64,000 bases of DNA from Clostridium sp. AWRP (GCF_004006395.2 NZ_CP029758.2:2356001-2420000), one strand, 5' to 3'; numbered from the stretch's first letter, positions 17,573-27,250 are shown. The notes: a model not told the origin generated them from the sequence alone. Translations and numbers: made by a program.

Positions 17573-18826
17573 CTAATACACTAATTGTCCATTTTTCACT
17601 ACAACTGTGCCATTCTTTACTACGGTATCTACTGCATTTACACCAAAATGATAGATTAAATAATCTAGGTTTTTGGCATTAAATATAGATATATCGGCTT
17701 TTTTGCCTTTTTCTATACTCCCTATTTCTTTCTCTCTTGAAATTGCAGTTGCTGCATTTATTGTCATTGCATTTATTATTTCTTCTGGCAGCATCTTAAG
17801 TCCAAAGCATGCAAAAGTCATTGTGCTTTGAAGAGACTCTGTAGGAGAAGTACCTGGATTGCAGTCTGTAGCTAGTGCAACTATTACTCCTTCTTCTATC
17901 ATCTTTCTTGCTCTTGCAAATTTATTTAACATCAAATAAAAAGAAGTCGTAGGTAAAAGTACTGCAACTACTTTGTTATCTGCCAGTGACTTTATTCCTT
18001 CATCAGAAGCTGACACTAAATGCTCTGCAGACACTGCCTTAATTTCACCTGCAAGTTCTGCTGCTGATATGGATTCTACTTCATCTGCATGAATTTTAGC
18101 CTTAAATCCAGCTTTCTTTCCTGCTTCTAAAATTTTTCTTGCTTCCTCAACCGAAAATACACCTTTTTCGCAAAAACAATCAATAAATTCTGCTAGATTT
18201 TGTTCTTTAACATAGGGAATTACCTTATTTATTATAAGGTCTATGTATCCATCCCTGTTATCTTTAAATTCCTCTGGAACTGCATGGGCACCTAAATAAG
18301 TAGAAACTATGCTAATTGGATGCTGTTCATTTAAGTTTTTATTTACATTTAGCATTTTTATTTCATTCTCAAAATCAAGTCCATAACCTGACTTACTTTC
18401 AACAGTAGTTGTTCCGTGTAAGAGCATTAAGTCCAATCTACTTTTAGTTTCACTTTCGATATCCTTAATGGAAGTATTTCTAACACTGTTTACAGTGCTT
18501 AATATTCCACCTCCAGCTTTAAGTATATCTATATACTTTACATTCTTAAGTTTTAAAGATAGCTCAAATTCTCTGGATCCTGCATATACTACATGGGTAT
18601 GGCTGTCTACAAGTCCTGGAGTCACTGTTTTACCCTTACCATCTATTACAACTTCATAGTCATTTAAATACTTTTTGTATCCATCTCCACTGCCAACATC
18701 TACTATTGTATCATTTTCTGTAATTATATATCCATTTTTAATTACTTGTGCATCTTTCAATTTTTCCTTTGTTTTTGGATAACTGCCAGCACAAGTTACC
18801 AGGCAGTCTATATTTTTAATTATCAT
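17573..18826 (-). CDS. hutI: Imidazolonepropionase
   Basis: The 417-aa amidohydrolase has the metal motif DSHTHVVYAGSREFE, the KSGYGL loop, HADEV, SAEHLVSAS and ATDCNPGTSPTES, all typical of HutI. It opens 4-imidazolone-5-propionate to formiminoglutamate. It is translated after GGGGAGGAATTAGA and lies 72 bp downstream of the LarA-like gene. A short remnant of a second hutI lies at 29401-29466. Confidence 0.95.
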   Translation of the reverse strand: MIIKNIDCLVTCAGSYPKTKEKLKDAQVIKNGYIITENDTIVDVGSGDGYKKYLNDYEVVIDGKGKTVTPGLVDSHTHVVYAGSREFELSLKLKNVKYIDILKAGGGILSTVNSVRNTSIKDIESETKSRLDLMLLHGTTTVESKSGYGLDFENEIKMLNVNKNLNEQHPISIVSTYLGAHAVPEEFKDNRDGYIDLIINKVIPYVKEQNLAEFIDCFCEKGVFSVEEARKILEAGKKAGFKAKIHADEVESISAAELAGEIKAVSAEHLVSASDEGIKSLADNKVVAVLLPTTSFYLMLNKFARARKMIEEGVIVALATDCNPGTSPTESLQSTMTFACFGLKMLPEEIINAMTINAATAISREKEIGSIEKGKKADISIFNAKNLDYLIYHFGVNAVDTVVKNGTVVVKNGQLVY

Positions 18827-18898
18827 TCTAATTCCTCCCCAAATAAAAATTTAATTAATATGCTAAGTTCCTATATGTAATTTCTAATTTTAAAAAAT

Positions 18899-20206
18899 TT
18901 AATGGAAATTGGAACAAGGCAAGCAGTCTCCACCCCTAGGTAAAATTCCAATTTTAAAATTAGGATTTTCCTTTAAAGCATAATCAACAGCTTTTTGAAG
19001 GGTTTCAAATTTCTTATAACCAAGAATTGAAATTTCTTCATCAGATAGTCCTTCTGTTACAATAAGTACTTTAGCTTTTTCTCTAATTCGTGCATTGGAC
19101 ATGGCAATATCTGCTGCTACTAAATCACAAGTTTCGTCTTCCAATGAAGTTTTTCTGGCAATAATTTCTGCTTCTTTATAAGAAACCTTTGCCCATTCTC
19201 TCAATTTGGGATGATTATGTTCCATACCTTCATAACATGGTGCAGCAAAAATAATATATCCTCCCTGTTTGACACAAAAATATGCAGATACCAACCCTTT
19301 TTCAGCTTGCCAGTAATCAATATCACAAGGACTTGAGCTTACTACCACAATATCAGCTAATTCTGAAATTTTAGTACCATAAACTTCTGCTGATAGCTTT
19401 ACTCCTTCCCTATGTGCTTTTACAAAGTCTCCAGTAAAGATATCAACTATTTCTCCTTCTGGTGTCATAACTACATTGACAATAAAATTTAATCCTACTT
19501 TTCTTGCCACTTCTTCTATACCTTTCCTGCAAATATTATCCGTAACATTTCCAAGAGGAATTTCTTTCATCAATGCCCCAGAAATATGAGTAGCTGCTGT
19601 AGTTACAGCTCCACATATTCCAGGTTGTACAATTTTAGCACCACCTGAAAATCCAGCATCTGAATGTGGAATTATATTTCCAAGTCCAATTATATAATCT
19701 ACTTCTTGAACTTTTTTATTTACGCTAACTGGAAATTTAAAGCCATCGATTTCAACCATTCCTAAATCCACAAGGGCATTTTTATCAGTAACGTCATGTT
19801 GGTAAATTTTAATATTGTCAAAAATCTCTTTTCCAACCTTTTCAATAATTTCTTTTTCTGTCATAATACGGTGAGTTCCATTAGCTACCATTATCTCAAT
19901 ATTGTTTAATGTTACTCCTACATTTGTAGTTATATACTCTATTAAAATAGGAAGCATTTTACTTATAGGGGTACTTCTTGTATTATCGTCAATTAATATC
20001 AACACTTTACTGTCTTTTTCCATTTCATCCTTTAATGCCCTACAGCCGATAGGATTGTCCAATCTTTCAAACATCCTCTTCTTTAAGCTTTTTAAAGGAG
20101 TGAATTTTTTCATCACTCCTTTAAAAATAAGTGATGAAGCTTGTATTTTAGCATGTATATATGTGTCACCATAGGGCAATGATATATTTGTCATGTTTTC
20201 TTGCAC
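18899..20206 (-). CDS. LarA-family nickel-dependent racemase/epimerase homologue, substrate unknown
   Basis: The product is 435 aa. It has the LarA fold blocks: LIDDNTRSTP (canonical DDxTRPTP with Ser for Pro), MVANGTHR, HSDAGFSGGAKIVQPG with the lysine that anchors the nickel-pincer nucleotide in LarA, and a following histidine in TAATHISG. It ends in an unusual cysteine pair (GGDCLPCSNFH). It is clearly divergent from the bona fide LarA at 58971-60245. LarA relatives racemise or epimerise various 2-hydroxyacids. It sits between the aconitase X genes and hutI, 65 bp after the small subunit. The start is GTG at 20204-20206. Confidence 0.8.
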   Translation of the reverse strand: MQENMTNISLPYGDTYIHAKIQASSLIFKGVMKKFTPLKSLKKRMFERLDNPIGCRALKDEMEKDSKVLILIDDNTRSTPISKMLPILIEYITTNVGVTLNNIEIMVANGTHRIMTEKEIIEKVGKEIFDNIKIYQHDVTDKNALVDLGMVEIDGFKFPVSVNKKVQEVDYIIGLGNIIPHSDAGFSGGAKIVQPGICGAVTTAATHISGALMKEIPLGNVTDNICRKGIEEVARKVGLNFIVNVVMTPEGEIVDIFTGDFVKAHREGVKLSAEVYGTKISELADIVVVSSSPCDIDYWQAEKGLVSAYFCVKQGGYIIFAAPCYEGMEHNHPKLREWAKVSYKEAEIIARKTSLEDETCDLVAADIAMSNARIREKAKVLIVTEGLSDEEISILGYKKFETLQKAVDYALKENPNFKIGILPRGGDCLPCSNFH

Positions 20207-20271
20207 GATATGTTCACCTTCTCACCTTAGGTATTTTCTTTCAAATGCCTTATTATAAATGTTTTAAATTT

Positions 20272-20685
20272 TTATTTCTCTACAACAGTAACTTCTCCAG
20301 TATTTGTATCAACTCTTATAGTATCACCATCTTTTATGATACTATAAAAATCTTCACAAACTCTGTCCACCATAGGTATTTCCATTATAATAGAACTAGC
20401 TACAAGAACAGTTTCTGGATTTTGTATAATCATTGCTTTTGGCGCATTATTGTTCATGTTCAGCTGATATAATCCGTCTGCCTGAACAACCGAACTTCCT
20501 TTACCTCCGGGAAATATGAGAATTTTATTTGATACACTTTTTCCTTCCAGGGAATGTCCCTTTTCAATTACTGTGCCAGTTTTAGGATCAATTAAATAAA
20601 ACATGATGTCATCTGTAGAAATGAGTGCTTCTCCTTCTACTACACCTTCAGATATCTTATGACAGGAAAATACTTTATTATTCAT
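20272..20685 (-). CDS. Aconitase X small (swivel) subunit, DUF126
   Basis: The 137-aa protein is the aconitase X swivel domain: FPGGKGSSVVQADGLYQL with the conserved GGxGS active-site loop, then ETVLVASSIIMEIPMVDRV. It pairs with the large subunit encoded just upstream; its ATG overlaps the large-subunit stop by one base (TAATG), indicating translational coupling. In known two-gene systems the complex is a dehydratase (mevalonate 5-phosphate in archaea, cis-3-hydroxy-L-proline in bacteria). Confidence 0.9.
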   Translation of the reverse strand: MNNKVFSCHKISEGVVEGEALISTDDIMFYLIDPKTGTVIEKGHSLEGKSVSNKILIFPGGKGSSVVQADGLYQLNMNNNAPKAMIIQNPETVLVASSIIMEIPMVDRVCEDFYSIIKDGDTIRVDTNTGEVTVVEK

Positions 20686-21890
20686 TATTCTATATCTCCT
20701 TTCAATGCAGATTCAACACAAGTTTCTAAATCACGAATGATAAAATTAATTCCTCTACGTTTTGGATAATATGCACATTTAGGAGAATCCGTTACCCCTA
20801 TTTTACCTTTTAAATGATGCCAACAAGGCTGATCAGGACATGTGTCTGAAACTATATCTCCGCCAGCATCTTGAATTATCTGGGTAAATCCCATTCTTTC
20901 AGACATTTCCTTAGTATAACTTGAAGTCAAAATCCACATAGGAACGGCTAATTTTTTGCCTTTTACTATTTTAGCAATCTGCTCAACTTGGCTTATTGTA
21001 AAATGAGGACACCCAAACATGGCAAAATCAATCTTTCTATTTCCACTGCAGGATATCTGCTTTAAAATATCTTGCAAATCTTCATCAGTTATTATTACTT
21101 TTCTCTTTGGCTCCTTCCCACCAAAAGCTTTTTCTATAGTTTGTGCTTCAGGAGTTACACCAACTACATGATACATGCCATATGCTCCTGAAGTATTTAG
21201 CTGTGCACCTAAATTCATAAAAGCTTCCGGTGTAATTGTCTTTGGCAGTCCTGTAAATACAGGGATTCCATTACCTATTTTTTTTCCCATATAGCCTAAG
21301 AGCTGGTATTCAAAATCCGATTTCATATCTGCCTGAACTTCTACTAAAATATCACCTTTTCGGTTTTCATCTAAAAGTAATCCATACTCTGGAACAAATC
21401 CCGTTATGGCAGCACATAATGCACTTTGAGCAGCCTCTCTATTGCTTCTTGCACCCCAAACAGAATTTACATAAGGAGTTGCACTGGATTCAGAATAAGC
21501 TATAACTTCTCCATAATGTGGAACATTGCTCCCTAAATAAGGTGTACAATTATATGAAAGCACGGCACCTAATTTTTTATATGCATCATTAGTTCTCTGC
21601 ATAAATGCAGCGTCTTTCTCAGTAACCATTTTTTTATTCTTAAAATAAGAAAGACAAAATCCAGGGTTTACTGTTGGAGGAACTACAAAATGAGCACCTG
21701 CATTCAACATCTTTTCAGCAAACCAAAGATCTGCTTCCTGATTGCTAAGTGCCACATGTGCTCTAGTTATAGGTACCATACGTTTGGCATAAAAAGACTC
21801 CCCAATTGCAACCTGAATCTTCATTGCCAAGGAAACTCCTTTTCCATATTTTCCTTGTAGCATGTCCTGTTGTTTTTTTGTTAAATCCAT
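20685..21890 (-). CDS. Aconitase X catalytic (large) subunit, DUF521
   Basis: The product is 401 aa from the ATG at 21888-21890, behind AGGAGG (an upstream in-frame start at 21923 has no such site). Candidate Fe-S ligands are the cysteines in MFGCPHFT, SDTCPDQPCWH and SPKCAYYP. The N-terminal region (HVALSNQEADLWFAEKMLNAG) and YNCTPYL fit the AcnX catalytic domain. It would catalyse a hydro-lyase reaction. The substrate cannot be deduced; bacterial relatives act on cis-3-hydroxy-L-proline, but no proline-pathway gene is present here. Confidence 0.9.
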   Translation of the reverse strand: MDLTKKQQDMLQGKYGKGVSLAMKIQVAIGESFYAKRMVPITRAHVALSNQEADLWFAEKMLNAGAHFVVPPTVNPGFCLSYFKNKKMVTEKDAAFMQRTNDAYKKLGAVLSYNCTPYLGSNVPHYGEVIAYSESSATPYVNSVWGARSNREAAQSALCAAITGFVPEYGLLLDENRKGDILVEVQADMKSDFEYQLLGYMGKKIGNGIPVFTGLPKTITPEAFMNLGAQLNTSGAYGMYHVVGVTPEAQTIEKAFGGKEPKRKVIITDEDLQDILKQISCSGNRKIDFAMFGCPHFTISQVEQIAKIVKGKKLAVPMWILTSSYTKEMSERMGFTQIIQDAGGDIVSDTCPDQPCWHHLKGKIGVTDSPKCAYYPKRRGINFIIRDLETCVESALKGDIE

Positions 21891-22006
21891 AATTTTCCTC
21901 CTAACTATTATATTTCGCAGCATATGTTAAAACTAATTAACACATACTGCGAAAATGAATATCATAAGAAATTATTGCAATTATATTAATTTAAACTTTT
22001 ACTTTT

Positions 22007-23356
22007 TTAAAGACCAGTTTCCCTTAATTTCTTCTTCATTGGGAAATAATAAAGGAAACAAGGTATTACGAGACCTAAAACCCATGAAATATCAGCACCA
22101 CCTAATGCATTACAAAGTGGTCCAACATAAAATGTAGTATTGACAAATGGTATTTCAACTAAAACTGCAATTACATAAGCTACCATAGTAATCCAATTTA
22201 CCCTACCATATTTACCATCTAAATCAAACATATCTTTTACACTGTATTTGCCATCTCTTAACAAATAAAAATCAATAAGGTTGATTGCTGTCCAAGGAAT
22301 TAAGAAATAGCAGATAAACAATATGAAACTTTTAAATAGTGAAATAAAACTTCCTTGTCCTAATATTTCTATTACTGACGCAATAGCTACTATGCAGGCA
22401 ATAAATACGCCGCGGACTGCAGGTGTAACTTTCATTTTTAGAAATGGTTCTACTGTTGTAGTAGTTGACATAAATGCTCCATATAAATTAAAAGAATTTA
22501 TTGAAATTTGTCCCAAAATAATGATAATATATATTCCGATTGCAAATGCACCAAATAATTTAGCCAAATTTGGCCCTGAAGCATCCAAAAATTTTGAATT
22601 AGCAGCTACTAAAAATGATCCTAAAATCATCATCCAAACTGAAGCACATACTGAACCTGCATAGGTATACCAAAAAGTTGCCTTTTCAGATGTATCCTCT
22701 GGAAGATATCTTGAATAATCAGCTACATAAGGTGCATAGGCTATTTGCCAGGTGGCAGTAATTGACACTGCAAGTAGAAATACAGCTAAATTAAAATTTC
22801 CTGGATTCCAAGATCCTGCTGGTACTGCTGTATTGAACACTACAAATGTAACAAATATATATACAGCTAAAAAAACCCAAGATAAAACCTTCTGCATTCT
22901 TTGTATTAAATCATGACCATATAATGTTACAATAAAAACTACTAAATTTATTATCAATATGGAAGCAGTTATAGGAATTGAAAACGCACCATTTATGGTC
23001 TGGGCAGCAAGTAAACTACTCGTTGAAAAGAAACCCAAATACATAAAAATTACTATGATTAAAGGAACAATAGCACCAATAATGCCAAATTGTGCACGAC
23101 TTTGAATCATCTGAGGTATTCCTAGTATTGGACCTTGAGCTGAATGCAGAGCCATAAAAACTGCCCCAATTAAATTACCAAGTAAGATAGCAACAACACT
23201 CCAAAATAAGTTCAAACCTGAAACTACACATAGTGCACCAGTAACAAGTGTGGTAATATGCATATTTCCACCAAACCAAATAGAAAACAAATCACTAGGT
23301 TTTCCATGTCTTTCTTCTCTAGGTACCCATTCTATACTTCTTGTTTCTATTTTCAA
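22007..23356 (-). CDS. NCS1-family permease (cytosine/purine/hydantoin type)
   Basis: The product is about 449 aa with around twelve membrane helices. The N-terminal amphipathic segment IEWVPREERHGKPSDLFSIWFGGNM is characteristic of NCS1 nucleobase-cation symporters, followed by GAVFMALHSAQGPILGIPQMIQSRAQFG in helices 2-3 (quoted in parts). NCS1 carriers import ring compounds such as cytosine, allantoin and hydantoins. I choose the TTG at 23354-23356, which follows AAGGGGTGAT, over the ATG at 23416, because it places the start at the family's N-terminus. It is first in the acnX-larA-hutI run. Confidence 0.88.
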   Translation of the reverse strand: MKIETRSIEWVPREERHGKPSDLFSIWFGGNMHITTLVTGALCVVSGLNLFWSVVAILLGNLIGAVFMALHSAQGPILGIPQMIQSRAQFGIIGAIVPLIIVIFMYLGFFSTSSLLAAQTINGAFSIPITASILIINLVVFIVTLYGHDLIQRMQKVLSWVFLAVYIFVTFVVFNTAVPAGSWNPGNFNLAVFLLAVSITATWQIAYAPYVADYSRYLPEDTSEKATFWYTYAGSVCASVWMMILGSFLVAANSKFLDASGPNLAKLFGAFAIGIYIIIILGQISINSFNLYGAFMSTTTTVEPFLKMKVTPAVRGVFIACIVAIASVIEILGQGSFISLFKSFILFICYFLIPWTAINLIDFYLLRDGKYSVKDMFDLDGKYGRVNWITMVAYVIAVLVEIPFVNTTFYVGPLCNALGGADISWVLGLVIPCFLYYFPMKKKLRETGL

Positions 23357-23388
23357 TATAATCACCCCTTCATCCTCATTGTTTTTTT

Positions 23389-23428
23389 CTGATATAGGTT
23401 GTAGAAATTTCTCCACAACTTATATCAG
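23389..23428 (-). promoter_or_regulatory. Inverted repeat in the leader of the NCS1 permease gene
   Basis: CTGATATAGGTTGT and ACAACTTATATCAG (13 of 14 paired) flank a 12-nt centre, 33 bp upstream of the chosen start. On the minus strand it is followed by A residues, not T, so it is not a normal terminator for this strand. A second stem (23437-23446 with 23458-23467) lies between it and the hutU stop. Confidence 0.4.
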
Positions 23429-23487
23429 TTTTTATTATATTAAATGAAAATTTCTCACATTTAATATTTCGTTAGCATATAATTTCA

Positions 23488-25515
23488 TTACTTTTTAAAA
23501 TACTTGCTTACTTCTTCTTTTACATCTTCTTCGTTTGCTAAATATGGAAGGGTTACATGGTCTGTTCCCTTATTGTTTTTATTAAATTCTACTACTGTTT
23601 CAATGGCATGCTCGTTTCTTGCCCAGGAACGTCTTGAAACTCCACTCATTACATCCCAGCTTAATGCTGATTTTATTATCTCATCTGCTTTATAGCTTCC
23701 ATCAAGCACAAGTCCAAAACCTCCATTTATAGACTTTCCTACTCCAACTCCGCCTCCATTGTGCAGTGCAACCAGGCTCATTCCCCTTGCTGCATTTCCT
23801 GCATAACACTGGACAGCCATATCTGCCATTACATTACTTCCATCTTTAATATTTGAAGTCTCTCTAAATGGAGAGTCTGTTCCACTTACATCATGGTGGT
23901 CTCTTCCCATCATTACAGGTCCAATTTCACCCTTTCTTACCATTTCATTAAACTTAAGTGCAATCTTTATTCTTCCAGTTGCATCCTGGTATAGTATCCT
24001 TGCCTGGGTTCCAACTACCAGCTCATTCTTTTCTGCATCCCTTATCCAGTTATAGTTATCTCTATCCTGGTACCTTCTGTTTGGATCTATACATTCCATG
24101 GCAGCTTTATCTGTTTTTATTAAATCTTCACTCTTTCCACTTAAACATACCCATCTAAATGGTCCATATCCATAATCAAAAAGTTGTGGTCCCATTATAT
24201 CCTCTACATAGGAAGGGAATATGAATCCATCCTTTTCATCTATTCCGTTTTTGGATATTTCTTTAACTCCTGCATCATATACTGCTTTCATAAAGGAATT
24301 TCCATAGTCAAAGAAATATGTTCCCTTATCTACAAGGGCTTTTATCAATTCAAAATGTCTTCTCAAACTCTTGTCTACTAATTTATCAAATTTTTCCCTG
24401 TCTTCTGCAAGAAGTCTTGTCCTTTCTTCAAAGCTAATTCCCTGAGGACAGTATCCTCCTTCATATACAGCATGACAGGATGTCTGGTCTGACAGTAATT
24501 CTACTTTTATATTATTTTTAACTACATATTCCAGCAAGTCCACTATGTTTCCATGGTATGCAATGGACATAGGTTCTTTTTTCTCCATGTACTCCTTTGC
24601 AACCTTAAATATCCTATCAAGATCAGAGGAGCATTCCTTCACCCATCCCTGGTTAAGTCTTGTGTCAATTCTTGACTGGTCTACTTCTGCTATTATACCT
24701 ACCCCATTTGCTATTTCTATAGCTTTTGGCTGGGCTCCACTCATTCCTCCAAGACCTGAAGTTATAAATAGATGGCCTCTCAAGTCTCCATCATTTGGAA
24801 TACCAAGCTTCATTCTTCCTGCATTTAACAATGTATTAAACGTTCCATGAACTATTCCCTGAGGTCCTATATACATCCATCCTCCTGCTGTCATCTGTCC
24901 ATAGTTTGCTACTCCCATTTCTTCTGCTATTTCCCAATCCTTTGGATTGTCAAACATTCCAACCATCATGGCATTTGTTATTATTACCCTAGGTGCTTCC
25001 GGTTTTGACTTAAATAATCCAAGGGGATGTCCTGATTCAACTACCAAAGTTTGGTCCTGTGTCATAATCTCCAAATATTTTTTTATAAGCCTGTACTGCA
25101 TCCAGTTCTGGCATACGCTTCCTGTTTCTCCGTAAGTAACTAATTCATAAGGATATAAAGCTACCTCAAAATCAAGATTATTATCTATCATTACCTGAAA
25201 AGCTTTCCCCTCTGTACACTTTCCCTTATACTCGTCTATAGGTTTTCCATGTATTCTTCCTTCAGGCCTGAATCTATAGCCATAAATTCTTCCCCTTGTA
25301 GTAAGTTCTTCTAGAAATTCTGGTATTAATTGTTTATGATATTCTGGTGGGATATACCTAAGTGCATTTTTCAAAGCAATTTCCGTCTGGGATTGTGTCA
25401 AATTGAATCCCCTGTCCGGTGCCCTCCTGATGCCCTCCACGAATTTTGGCATTTCAGGTAATTCATTATCTAGTTTTACAGTCATAGCCTCACCGACGTC
25501 AATATTTTTGATCAT
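23488..25515 (-). CDS. hutU: Urocanate hydratase, copy 1
   Basis: The 675-aa urocanase converts urocanate to 4-imidazolone-5-propionate using tightly bound NAD. Seen are the NAD-fold loop ITSGLGGMSGAQPKA, CHAVYEGGYCPQG and GPVMMGRDHHDVSGTDSPFRE. It is the long (about 675-aa) form rather than the roughly 550-aa B. subtilis form. The ATG at 25513-25515 follows GGGAGGG. The protein differs from copy 2 by only three residues (Gly/Ser near the N-terminus, Glu/Ala and Lys/Arg near the C-terminus). It lies 131 bp upstream of the NCS1 permease gene. Confidence 0.95.
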   Translation of the reverse strand: MIKNIDVGEAMTVKLDNELPEMPKFVEGIRRAPDRGFNLTQSQTEIALKNALRYIPPEYHKQLIPEFLEELTTRGRIYGYRFRPEGRIHGKPIDEYKGKCTEGKAFQVMIDNNLDFEVALYPYELVTYGETGSVCQNWMQYRLIKKYLEIMTQDQTLVVESGHPLGLFKSKPEAPRVIITNAMMVGMFDNPKDWEIAEEMGVANYGQMTAGGWMYIGPQGIVHGTFNTLLNAGRMKLGIPNDGDLRGHLFITSGLGGMSGAQPKAIEIANGVGIIAEVDQSRIDTRLNQGWVKECSSDLDRIFKVAKEYMEKKEPMSIAYHGNIVDLLEYVVKNNIKVELLSDQTSCHAVYEGGYCPQGISFEERTRLLAEDREKFDKLVDKSLRRHFELIKALVDKGTYFFDYGNSFMKAVYDAGVKEISKNGIDEKDGFIFPSYVEDIMGPQLFDYGYGPFRWVCLSGKSEDLIKTDKAAMECIDPNRRYQDRDNYNWIRDAEKNELVVGTQARILYQDATGRIKIALKFNEMVRKGEIGPVMMGRDHHDVSGTDSPFRETSNIKDGSNVMADMAVQCYAGNAARGMSLVALHNGGGVGVGKSINGGFGLVLDGSYKADEIIKSALSWDVMSGVSRRSWARNEHAIETVVEFNKNNKGTDHVTLPYLANEEDVKEEVSKYFKK

Positions 25516-25656
25516 AATGTGCCCTCCCATGTTATTTATAATAATTTATAATTTTATACAGCGCAAGATATATTTTATATAAATTCAATTCATTAAACAT
25601 TGAAAATTATTTAAATATAATTAAATATATCTTTATTTACATAATAAGAGGATTGC

Positions 25657-25677
25657 GTCGTTTGAAAGTCAATTTTA
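25657..25677 (-). promoter_or_regulatory. Conserved upstream box of hutU copy 1
   Basis: A 21-bp block (minus strand core AAAATTGACTTT...CGACG) matches 17 of 21 positions of a block at 31608-31628 upstream of hutU copy 2, although the rest of the two leaders differs. It includes a TTGACT hexamer usable as a -35 element. The gap 25516-25846 holds only this region and the permease terminator. Confidence 0.4.
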
Positions 25678-25750
25678 GTATAAATTAAAAATAATTAAAC
25701 TTTATGCATAATTATTTTATAGACGCTTCATAATTATTGTATTTTTGTAA

Positions 25751-25788
25751 AAAAAAGATACATTTTATCGCTTATAAAATGTATCTTT
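25751..25788 (-). terminator. APC permease terminator
   Basis: AAAGATACATTTTAT/ATAAAATGTATCTTT with a 5-nt loop, followed by an uninterrupted T run on the minus strand. It separates the permease gene from hutU copy 1. Confidence 0.88.
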
Positions 25789-25846
25789 CTCTTCCCTATT
25801 TAATTATACATTGCAAAACTTTGTTTATACCTTAGAAATTTATCCC

Positions 25847-27250
25847 CTAATTTTTATCTTCAATACAATTATGCTTTTCATCATTTAGTATGCTGTGTCT
25901 CATTCCATAAATAAAGTATACTAACAAACCTACTCCAGTCCATATAGCAAACCTAATCCACGTAACACCTGGTAAACTTATCATAAGATATAAACAACAT
26001 AGCACTGTTATTATTGGTATAAATGGAACTCCCGGACATTTAAATTTTCTTTCAACATTAGGCAAAGTCTTTCTGAGAACAATTACTCCTATAGACACAA
26101 ACAAGAAAGCCGACAATGTACCAATATTGCATAAATCAATAATTACATCAAGTGGGAAAAGTCCACATATAATAGCTGTTATAACTCCTGTTATTATAGT
26201 ACACATACCTGGCGTACTATGTTTTTTGTTTACACTAGAAAATGTTTTAGGCAGTAATCCATCTCTTGCCATAACCATAAATATCCTAACCTGTCCATAT
26301 AATATTACAAGAATTGTAGAAATCATTCCAACAACTGCACCTACACCAACTAGTGCAGAGCCCCAATTGATTCCCACTCTAGCTAAAGCAGCTGGAAGTG
26401 CGTTAGTTATATCTATAGCTTTAAATGGAACCATTCCTGTAAGTACGCATGCAACAGCTACATATAATACAATAGTTACACCTAAACAAATAGCCAGCCC
26501 AATAGGCACGTCTCTCTTAGGATTTGCTGTTTCTTCTGCAGCAGTAGATACTGAATCAAAACCTATAAATGCAAAAAATATAATTGCAGCACCGGACATT
26601 ACGCCTTTCATTCCGTATGGTGCAAAAGGATGATAATTTGCAGGATTTATATGAGTTACGCCAATAAATATGAATATAAGTATTACAGCTACTTTTATAG
26701 CAACTATAATATTGTTTACTTTAGTACTTTGGGTTACACCAATATATAATAGCCATGTTATAGCAGCGACAACTAAAACAGAAGGTAAGTCAACAATTCC
26801 ACCTTTAAGTGGAGACGCAGTAAGTGACGCAGGTAAATTAATACCACAAGATTTTAAAACCCCCACAAAAGTACCTGACCATCCTGAAGCAACTGCTGCT
26901 CCAGAAACAAGATATTCAAGCATTAAGTTCCATCCAATAATCCAGGCTATAATTTCACCAAAGGCAACATAGCAGTAGGAATAAGTGCTTCCAGCAACAG
27001 GAAACATGGTAGCAAGTTCTGAATAAGTAAGTCCACAAAATCCACTTGTAATAGCAGCTATTATAAATGACATTATAACCGCAGGTCCTGCTATATGAGC
27101 CCCTTGTCCTGCAGAAACAAAAACCCCACTACCTACTACAGATCCAATACCTAAGCATGCTAAATCCATATAATTTAGTTCTTTTTTAAGTCCACTCTTT
27201 TTTACGGAAATACTAAAATCTTCCACGGTTTTTTTTCTAAATAAATTCAT
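25847..27250 (-). CDS. APC-superfamily amino acid permease
   Basis: The 467-aa permease has about twelve to thirteen helices and the APC signature in helix 1 (LACLGIGSVVGSGVFVSAGQ) plus IIFFAFIGFDSVSTAAEET in helix 6. It resembles the YfnA/cationic amino acid transporter group. Its place between hutU and hutH, with a promoter element like that of hutU copy 2, makes histidine the likely substrate by inference. The start is the ATG at 27248-27250 behind GGGGGGATTAG; an upstream in-frame start at 27265 lacks a good site. Confidence 0.9.
   Translation of the reverse strand: MNLFRKKTVEDFSISVKKSGLKKELNYMDLACLGIGSVVGSGVFVSAGQGAHIAGPAVIMSFIIAAITSGFCGLTYSELATMFPVAGSTYSYCYVAFGEIIAWIIGWNLMLEYLVSGAAVASGWSGTFVGVLKSCGINLPASLTASPLKGGIVDLPSVLVVAAITWLLYIGVTQSTKVNNIIVAIKVAVILIFIFIGVTHINPANYHPFAPYGMKGVMSGAAIIFFAFIGFDSVSTAAEETANPKRDVPIGLAICLGVTIVLYVAVACVLTGMVPFKAIDITNALPAALARVGINWGSALVGVGAVVGMISTILVILYGQVRIFMVMARDGLLPKTFSSVNKKHSTPGMCTIITGVITAIICGLFPLDVIIDLCNIGTLSAFLFVSIGVIVLRKTLPNVERKFKCPGVPFIPIITVLCCLYLMISLPGVTWIRFAIWTGVGLLVYFIYGMRHSILNDEKHNCIEDKN

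Noticed and set aside
26127..26633. 168-codon plus-strand frame inside the APC permease gene
   Set aside because: Antisense shadow of a well-supported membrane protein; threonine/isoleucine/proline-rich low-complexity translation with no ribosome binding site.
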